Of a stretch of 64,000 bases of DNA, positions 59,335 through 64,000 are shown one piece after another. The stretch lies in contig NZ_RCTZ02000021.1 in NCBI RefSeq assembly GCF_003667315.2, positions 1-64,000 on the forward strand. The letters are read 5' to 3'. The position numbers were made by a program, and so were the translations under genes. Source of the stretch: Tropicibacter alexandrii. Lineage in GTDB: Bacteria; Pseudomonadota; Alphaproteobacteria; Rhodobacterales; Rhodobacteraceae. The notes beneath the pieces are model-generated. The model searched no databases, was not told where the DNA came from, and saw only the letters and a list, made by a program, of their open reading frames with translations. Within the stretch, counting starts at the first letter, position 1, and each line of letters begins with the position of its first letter.

Positions 59335-61859
59335 TCGGCGGGCTCCTGAACGGCATCGGCGCGCGGCAACAGGCTTTGCGGATCGTAGGCGGGTTCGCCC
59401 AGCACGCGGGCGGCGCGGGGTTTGCCGTGGATCACCACCTCAAGCGCGGTGCCCGGCGTGGCAGCGTGCGGTTTGACATAGGCAAAGGCGAGGATCTTGC
59501 CGACCGAGTGGCCGTAGACGACCGAAGCGGTGGAGCCCACCACCGTGCCATCCAGCATCACCGCCTCGCCACCATGCCCGTCGATCGCATTGGTTCGGCC
59601 TACCGCTTCGCTGCTTGAGGCCGGTGCGTCAGGCTCGATCTCCAGATAGGCGCAGACCCATGGCAAGTCCGTGTTCAGTGTCTTGTCGCGGCCCAGATAC
59701 GCCTTGTCCGTGCGGGCAAAGCGCAGCACGTCCGCCTCAGCCAGAGTGACTTCGTTGGTCAACTCTCCTGCGCCTTTGAATGCCTTTTCCATCCGCATGA
59801 CGTTCATGGCAAAGCTGCCATAGTCGGCGATCCCATGCGCCTCGCCCGCGCGCCACAGCGCGGCATAGACATCCGCCATCGCGTCGAACGGCATGTGCAA
59901 CTCCCAACCCAACTCGCCCGCGTAGGACATGCGGAAGGCCCAGACTTGATGCCCGGCAATGCTGATTTCCTGCGCCGAAAGCCAGCGGAACGCGCCATTG
60001 TCGAGCCGTGCATCGGTGCAGGCGGCAAGGACGTCGCGGGACTTTGGCCCGTTGAGCGACAGCGCGCCCCACGTGCTGGACAGGGCGGTGACGGTCACGT
60101 CTTCATCCCCTTGGTGCGCGGCGAGATGATCCAGAAGGCGCTGTTCGAAGAACGCCGCGCAGACAAGGTAGAAGCGGTCAGTATTCTTTTCGCCTACCGC
60201 TTCGCTACTTGAGGCGGGGGCCATCCGCACGATCGTCGTTTCCAACTCGATCCGGCCGCGCCGGTTGAGCATATGCGTCAGGGTGATCGACCCCACCTTT
60301 TGCGGCATGCGGTTGGCGGTCAGCCGGTCCAGCAGCGCATAGGCATCCGGACCCTCGACCATGACCTTGGTAAAGGCGGTGACATCCATGATCCCCACGC
60401 GCTCGCGCACGGCCTTGACCTCGGCTGCGACCATGTCGTCCACCACCGTCCGACGGAACGCATAGTGATCCTTCTGCGCCACGCCATCCTTCGCGAACCA
60501 GCGCGGACGTTCGAACCCGTAGACCTCTTCGAAGACCGCGCCCTTGGCCTTGAGCGTCTCGTAAAGCGGCGAGGGTTTGATCGGGCGCCCGGCCAACCGG
60601 TTGAAATGCGGGAAGGGGATTTCGTGGCGCAGGCAGTAATCCTCTTTGGCTTTCACCACCTGCCAGTCCTTGGTGGCATAGCTGCCGAAGCGGCGCGGAT
60701 CGTAGTCGCGCATCGAGATATCCGCCGCGCCATGGACGATCCAGCGCGCCAGTTCCCGCGTCAGACCCGGCCCCCAGCCGATGCCGATCTGCGTGCCGCA
60801 GCAGCACCAGTAATTGCGCACGCCCGGCGCCGGGCCGATCAGCGGGTTGCCATCCGGCGGATGCGAGATTGCACCATGCACATCGCGGCTGATGCCCAGT
60901 TCCGCGAAAATCGGCATCCGGTTGAGCGACTCCTCAAGCCACGGCATGACGCGGTCATAATCGGCGGCAAACAGTTCGTTTTCCGCCTCCCACGGGCAGT
61001 GATCTTCCCAGACGGTGTTGGGATTGGCCTTTTCGTAGATGCCGATCAGGCCCCGCTTCTGCTCCATCCGGATATAGCCAGACACTTTGCGGTCATCGCG
61101 GATCACCGGCAATTCCCGGTCGAGATCGCGGAATTCCGGGACCTCTTCGGTGACGAAATAGTGGTGCGTCATCGAGGTCATGGGCAGTTGCAGACCCGAC
61201 CATTCGCCCATCTGCCGCGCATAGGTGCCGCCCGCGTTGACCACGTGTTCGCACAGGATGGCCCCTTGCTCGGTTTCGACCAGCCATTCGCCGGACGGCT
61301 GCTGCGTGATGTTCGTGGCCCGGCAGCGGCGGATGATCCGCACGCCCTTGGCCCGCGCGCCCGCGGCCATCGCCATGGTGACGTTGGTCGGATCGACATG
61401 CCCATCGTCAGGCGTGTGCAGCGCGCCCAGAACGCCGTCGAGATTGTAGAACGGGTGCAGTTCGGCCACCCGGTCCGGTCCGACCAGTTCGATGTTGAAC
61501 CCGAGGCTGCGCCCGACCGACAGCGTGTGGCGCAGCCAGTCCATCTCATCCTCGGTATAGGCCAGCCGGAACGAGCCACAGCCATGCCATGTCACCGCCT
61601 GCCCGGTCTCGGCCTCCAGCGCACCGGAATAGAGCCCGATGTTGTAGTCGACGCATTTGCCAAGGGAAAAGCTGGACGTGGAATGGGTGATCTGCCCCGC
61701 CGCGTGCCACGTGCTGCCAGAGGTCAGCTCGGCCTTTTCCAGAAGGACCACCTCTGGCCCCCAGCCCTCATGAGCGAGGTGGTAGGCCAATCCGACCCCC
61801 ATCACGCCGCCGCCAACGATGACCACGCGGGCGTGGCTGGGAAACTGCTTGTCCGACAT
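59331..61859 (-). CDS. Dimethylglycine/sarcosine dehydrogenase-like flavoprotein with GcvT domain
   Basis: This 842-residue enzyme starts with an FAD-binding DAO domain (ARVVIVGGGVMGVGLAYHLA; covalent-FAD-type His region TSGSTWHAAGQITHSTSSFS). Its C-terminal half is a GcvT/aminomethyltransferase domain that passes one-carbon units to tetrahydrofolate (DVTAFTKVMVEGPDAYALLD, SYAGELGWELHMPFDA, GGEAVMLDGTVVGS). It would oxidatively demethylate an N-methyl amine. I chose MSDKQFPSHA at 61859. Two in-frame insertions encode the same PASSSEAVG peptide (see repeats). It is divergent from the RpiR regulator. Confidence 0.87.
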   Translation of the reverse strand: MSDKQFPSHARVVIVGGGVMGVGLAYHLAHEGWGPEVVLLEKAELTSGSTWHAAGQITHSTSSFSLGKCVDYNIGLYSGALEAETGQAVTWHGCGSFRLAYTEDEMDWLRHTLSVGRSLGFNIELVGPDRVAELHPFYNLDGVLGALHTPDDGHVDPTNVTMAMAAGARAKGVRIIRRCRATNITQQPSGEWLVETEQGAILCEHVVNAGGTYARQMGEWSGLQLPMTSMTHHYFVTEEVPEFRDLDRELPVIRDDRKVSGYIRMEQKRGLIGIYEKANPNTVWEDHCPWEAENELFAADYDRVMPWLEESLNRMPIFAELGISRDVHGAISHPPDGNPLIGPAPGVRNYWCCCGTQIGIGWGPGLTRELARWIVHGAADISMRDYDPRRFGSYATKDWQVVKAKEDYCLRHEIPFPHFNRLAGRPIKPSPLYETLKAKGAVFEEVYGFERPRWFAKDGVAQKDHYAFRRTVVDDMVAAEVKAVRERVGIMDVTAFTKVMVEGPDAYALLDRLTANRMPQKVGSITLTHMLNRRGRIELETTIVRMAPASSSEAVGEKNTDRFYLVCAAFFEQRLLDHLAAHQGDEDVTVTALSSTWGALSLNGPKSRDVLAACTDARLDNGAFRWLSAQEISIAGHQVWAFRMSYAGELGWELHMPFDAMADVYAALWRAGEAHGIADYGSFAMNVMRMEKAFKGAGELTNEVTLAEADVLRFARTDKAYLGRDKTLNTDLPWVCAYLEIEPDAPASSSEAVGRTNAIDGHGGEAVMLDGTVVGSTASVVYGHSVGKILAFAYVKPHAATPGTALEVVIHGKPRAARVLGEPAYDPQSLLPRADAVQEPAE
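59598..59621. repeat. In-frame 24-bp repeat, copy 1
   Basis: A 24-bp unit identical to 60192-60215 except for one base, beginning GCCTACCGCTTCGCT and ending CTTGAGGC, with GCCT/AGGC inverted ends. On the coding strand it adds ASSSEAVG to the flavoprotein at a point where relatives have a shorter loop. Confidence 0.65.
60192..60215. repeat. In-frame 24-bp repeat, copy 2
   Basis: This is the second copy in the same reading frame as 59598-59621, again encoding ASSSEAVG, here between VRMAP and EKNTDRFYLV. The shared sequence stops sharply at the ends, so it looks like insertion of the same small element twice, not domain duplication. Confidence 0.65.
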
Positions 61860-61929
61860 GGTCGCGTCCTTTGTTCGGGTGAGCAAAACTTGTGGACAGG
61901 CTAAGTGGACGTGTGTACCAATGTCAATC

Positions 61930-62817
61930 ATGAATGGCACAAATGTATCACAGCAAGTTCTGGAGCGCCTCACCGAAGAGTGGGACGCCCTGACACCCGA
62001 GGCGCAGAAGGCCGCGCGCTACGTGTTGGAAAACCCCAATGACGTGGGCGTTTCCACCGTGCGCGAGATCGCCGAGGCGGCGAATGTCAAACCCAACACC
62101 TTCGTGCGCATGGCGCGGCAGGTCGGGTTCGAGGGCTACGAGGATTTCCGCGCCCCCTTCCGCGAGGCGATCCGCAAGGGCGCGGTCAGCTTTCCCGACC
62201 GCGCGCGCTGGTTGCAGGACATCCGAAAGTCGAACGATCTGGGCGGGCTTTATGCCGACATGGTCGAAGGGGCGATCCGCAATCTGGAGGAAACCTTTGC
62301 CGGGATCGACGCCGAGGCGCTGAAAGCCGCCGCCGAGGCGATCTGGGCCAGCCGACAGGTCTTTACGCTGGGGGTCGGCGTCAACAACGCCAACGCCCGC
62401 AATTTCACCTATCTCGCATCGACCGGCATGGTCCAGTTCCACGCCATTCCCCGCCCCGGCTCGACGCCCACGGATGATCTGGCATGGGCCGACAAGCGGG
62501 ACGTTCTGATCGCCATGTCCATGCGCCCCTACCGCACCGAGGTGGTGGCCGCGATCAATGTCGCCCGCGAGCAGGGCCTGACCGTCATCGGGATCAGCGA
62601 CAGTCTCGCCAGTCCGGTCATCCGCGCCGCAGATCACGGGTTCGTCGTTGCGGTCGACACGCCGCAATTCTTCCCATCCTCGGTCTCGACGATCGCGCTT
62701 TTGGAAACGTTGCTGAGTTTCGTCATCAGCGTGGCCAGCGACGAGATCGTGGATCGGGTCGAAAGATTTCACCACCGCCGCCATCAGCTTGGCATCTACA
62801 TGGAGGAACCGGAATGA
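61930..62817 (+). CDS. RpiR/MurR family transcriptional regulator
   Basis: This 295-residue regulator has the N-terminal RpiR helix-turn-helix: AARYVLENPNDVGVSTVREI, then AEAANVKPNTFVRMARQVGF. The SIS sugar-isomerase-like domain follows (about 125-250: VFTLGVGVNNANARNFTYLA; LTVIGISDSLASPVIRAADH). The start could be 61930 or an ATG 9 nt upstream; no strong ribosome site is seen for either. It is divergent from the flavoprotein operon and overlaps the Rieske gene by ATGA. Confidence 0.85.
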   Translation: MNGTNVSQQVLERLTEEWDALTPEAQKAARYVLENPNDVGVSTVREIAEAANVKPNTFVRMARQVGFEGYEDFRAPFREAIRKGAVSFPDRARWLQDIRKSNDLGGLYADMVEGAIRNLEETFAGIDAEALKAAAEAIWASRQVFTLGVGVNNANARNFTYLASTGMVQFHAIPRPGSTPTDDLAWADKRDVLIAMSMRPYRTEVVAAINVAREQGLTVIGISDSLASPVIRAADHGFVVAVDTPQFFPSSVSTIALLETLLSFVISVASDEIVDRVERFHHRRHQLGIYMEEPE

Positions 62818-63902
62818 AGGATGACGCAGGCCCCGTCCGGTCATTGGACGCGCGCTATTACACCGATCCCCGGGTCTTCGAGATCGAAAAGGCCGGGCTG
62901 CTGGCCAGGACGTGGCAGTTTGCCTGTCACGCCAGCCAGTTGGAGAACCCCGGCGATTACGTGGCCTTCGAGATGAGCGACGAAAGCCTGTTCGCGATCA
63001 AGGGGCGCGATGGCGAGATTCGCACCTTTTACAACGTCTGCCAGCACCGCGCGCATCAGCTTGTCAGCGGCGAGGGCAGCACGCGCGTCGTGGTCTGCCC
63101 CTACCACGCTTGGACCTATGAATTGACGGGCAAATTGCGCGCCGCGCCGAACGCGAAATCGGTGCCCGGCTTCGACGCATCGAAGATCTGCCTGACCGAA
63201 GTCCGCACCGAGGTCTTCCTCGGCTTCGTCTTCGTCAACCTCGATCCGAACGCCAAGCCGATGGACACGTGGTTTCCGAACGCGCGCACCGAACTGGAGG
63301 AGTTCGTGCCCAACTGGGCCGAATTGAAGCCGCTCGACTGGGTGGAGATCCCCGAAAACTGCAACTGGAAGGTCTCGGTCGAGAATTACTCGGAATGCTA
63401 CCATTGCAGCCTGAACCACCCGACCTTTGCCACCGGGGTGATCCGGCCCGAAACCTACGACATCCAGCCGCAGGGCTACTGCCTGCGCCACACCACCGAA
63501 TGCAATGACCTGTCCCAGATGACCTATGACATCGAAAGCGGCTTTGCCAACAATGACCGCTATTCGTCGTGGTTCCTTTGGCCGATGTTTTCCTTTCAGG
63601 TCTATCCGGGCAACTTGCTGAACACCTATCACTGGCGCGCGGTCGATGCCGATCACGTGGTGGTCTGGCGCGGCTGGTATTCGGTCGGCGGGTCCGACAA
63701 CGAAACCGTGCGGCGCATGGCGCTGCAAGACCGCGCCACCACGGTCGAGGAAGACATCCATCTGGTCGAATCCGTCCAGCGCGGGTTGAAATCGCGCGGC
63801 TACGTGCCGGGGCCTCTGGTCGTCGATCCCGGTTGCGGCGTGAATTCGGAACACTCTATCCTGCATCTGCAAAAGTGGATGCGAGAGGCCGTGGATGGAT
63901 GA
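62814..63902 (+). CDS. Rieske-type oxygenase alpha subunit
   Basis: This 362-residue protein has the Rieske [2Fe-2S] motif: C76-x-H78 (VCQHRAHQL) and C95-x2-H98 (CPYHAWTY). The mononuclear iron site is ENYSECYHCSLNHPTF. Length and segments resemble the glycine-betaine/stachydrine N-demethylase group (GbcA, Stc2) and carnitine oxygenases rather than classic arene dioxygenases. N-demethylation of a quaternary amine fits the divergent flavoprotein, which would take the tertiary amine further. Its reductase partner is not in the window. Confidence 0.85.
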   Translation: MKDDAGPVRSLDARYYTDPRVFEIEKAGLLARTWQFACHASQLENPGDYVAFEMSDESLFAIKGRDGEIRTFYNVCQHRAHQLVSGEGSTRVVVCPYHAWTYELTGKLRAAPNAKSVPGFDASKICLTEVRTEVFLGFVFVNLDPNAKPMDTWFPNARTELEEFVPNWAELKPLDWVEIPENCNWKVSVENYSECYHCSLNHPTFATGVIRPETYDIQPQGYCLRHTTECNDLSQMTYDIESGFANNDRYSSWFLWPMFSFQVYPGNLLNTYHWRAVDADHVVVWRGWYSVGGSDNETVRRMALQDRATTVEEDIHLVESVQRGLKSRGYVPGPLVVDPGCGVNSEHSILHLQKWMREAVDG

Positions 63903-64000
63903 GATGAAACCGCTCTGGGCGGCCTATCCCGAACTGCACCCCTATCACATCTTCTGGCGTATGGGGGAGGGAGAAGGCTACGTTGTCGAGTATTGGGACT
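63895..64000 (+). CDS. Partial gene at window end, unknown
   Basis: It starts at 63895 (MDEMKPLWAAYPELHPYHIF, then WRMGEGEGYVVEYWD), overlapping the Rieske stop by 8 nt, and is cut by the window end after 35 codons. Too little remains to name a family. Its coupling suggests a role in the same pathway. Confidence 0.5.
   Translation, partial: MDEMKPLWAAYPELHPYHIFWRMGEGEGYVVEYWD

Noticed and set aside
60273-61904. 543-codon plus-strand frame opposite the flavoprotein
   Set aside because: Shadow frame; the minus strand shows FAD and GcvT motifs.

Overview
The window is high-GC DNA with short gene overlaps (ATGA, TAATG), many solute-binding-protein transporters, and gene families typical of marine Rhodobacteraceae/Roseobacteraceae (Alphaproteobacteria). 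These include paired TRAP and tripartite-tricarboxylate (TTT) systems, betaine-type Rieske demethylases and IS66. I infer a Roseobacter-group bacterium; the species cannot be read from the sequence.

Left part, 0.3-21.6 kb: catabolic and transport clusters. A polyamine/amino-acid-type ABC transporter (minus strand, 370-4239) faces a TetR-led operon of amidohydrolase, DUF3237 protein, class III aminotransferase and glutamine-synthetase-like enzyme (4319-9972). A LysR gene and a small redox operon follow (WrbA, FrnE-like DsbA protein, a 45-residue DUF1127-like protein, EamA exporter). Then comes a MarR-centred sulfatase island: sulfatase and metallo-beta-lactamase-fold hydrolase on one strand, a TTT transporter and a second sulfatase on the other.

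Centre, 21.9-34.3 kb: two secreted peptidase-type proteins and an RNA-repair/Ro locus. The first is a papain-like protease. The second is a 1618-residue protein with helical repeats, an OmpA domain, a beta-propeller and a caspase-like domain. Next is a divergent rtcR | rsr (Ro60 homologue) ... rtcB locus. The 722 bp between rsr and rtcB hold no protein gene. They encode four Y-RNA-like units, each with the same covarying Ro-binding stem, and one full tRNA-Gln(UUG). Two of the units carry recognisable tRNA modules in circularly permuted order. This is the most unusual part of the window.

34.3-39.3 kb: an accessory patch. An AT-richer lipase-type RHS C-terminal toxin and a lipoprotein probable immunity gene lie between two decayed copies of an RHS core. 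An IS66-family element with a frameshifted TnpC lies beside them.

39.4-49.1 kb: a LysR-controlled operon that combines a 2-hydroxyacid dehydrogenase, an RraA/HMG-aldolase-like protein, a complete TTT transporter, a complete TRAP transporter and an SMP-30 family lactonase. Strong hairpins lie next to the binding-protein genes.

49.2-56.9 kb: a MalT-like LuxR regulator and three small regulator/target modules (TetR with DUF418 and a double SnoaL protein; HxlR with an NmrA-like oxidoreductase), several with clear palindromic operators.

56.9-64 kb: an amine/betaine-type catabolic cluster of class III aminotransferase, mandelate-racemase-family enzyme and dimethylglycine-dehydrogenase-like flavoprotein, divergent from an RpiR regulator, a Rieske oxygenase and a gene cut by the window end. 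The flavoprotein gene contains two in-frame copies of a 24-bp repeat.
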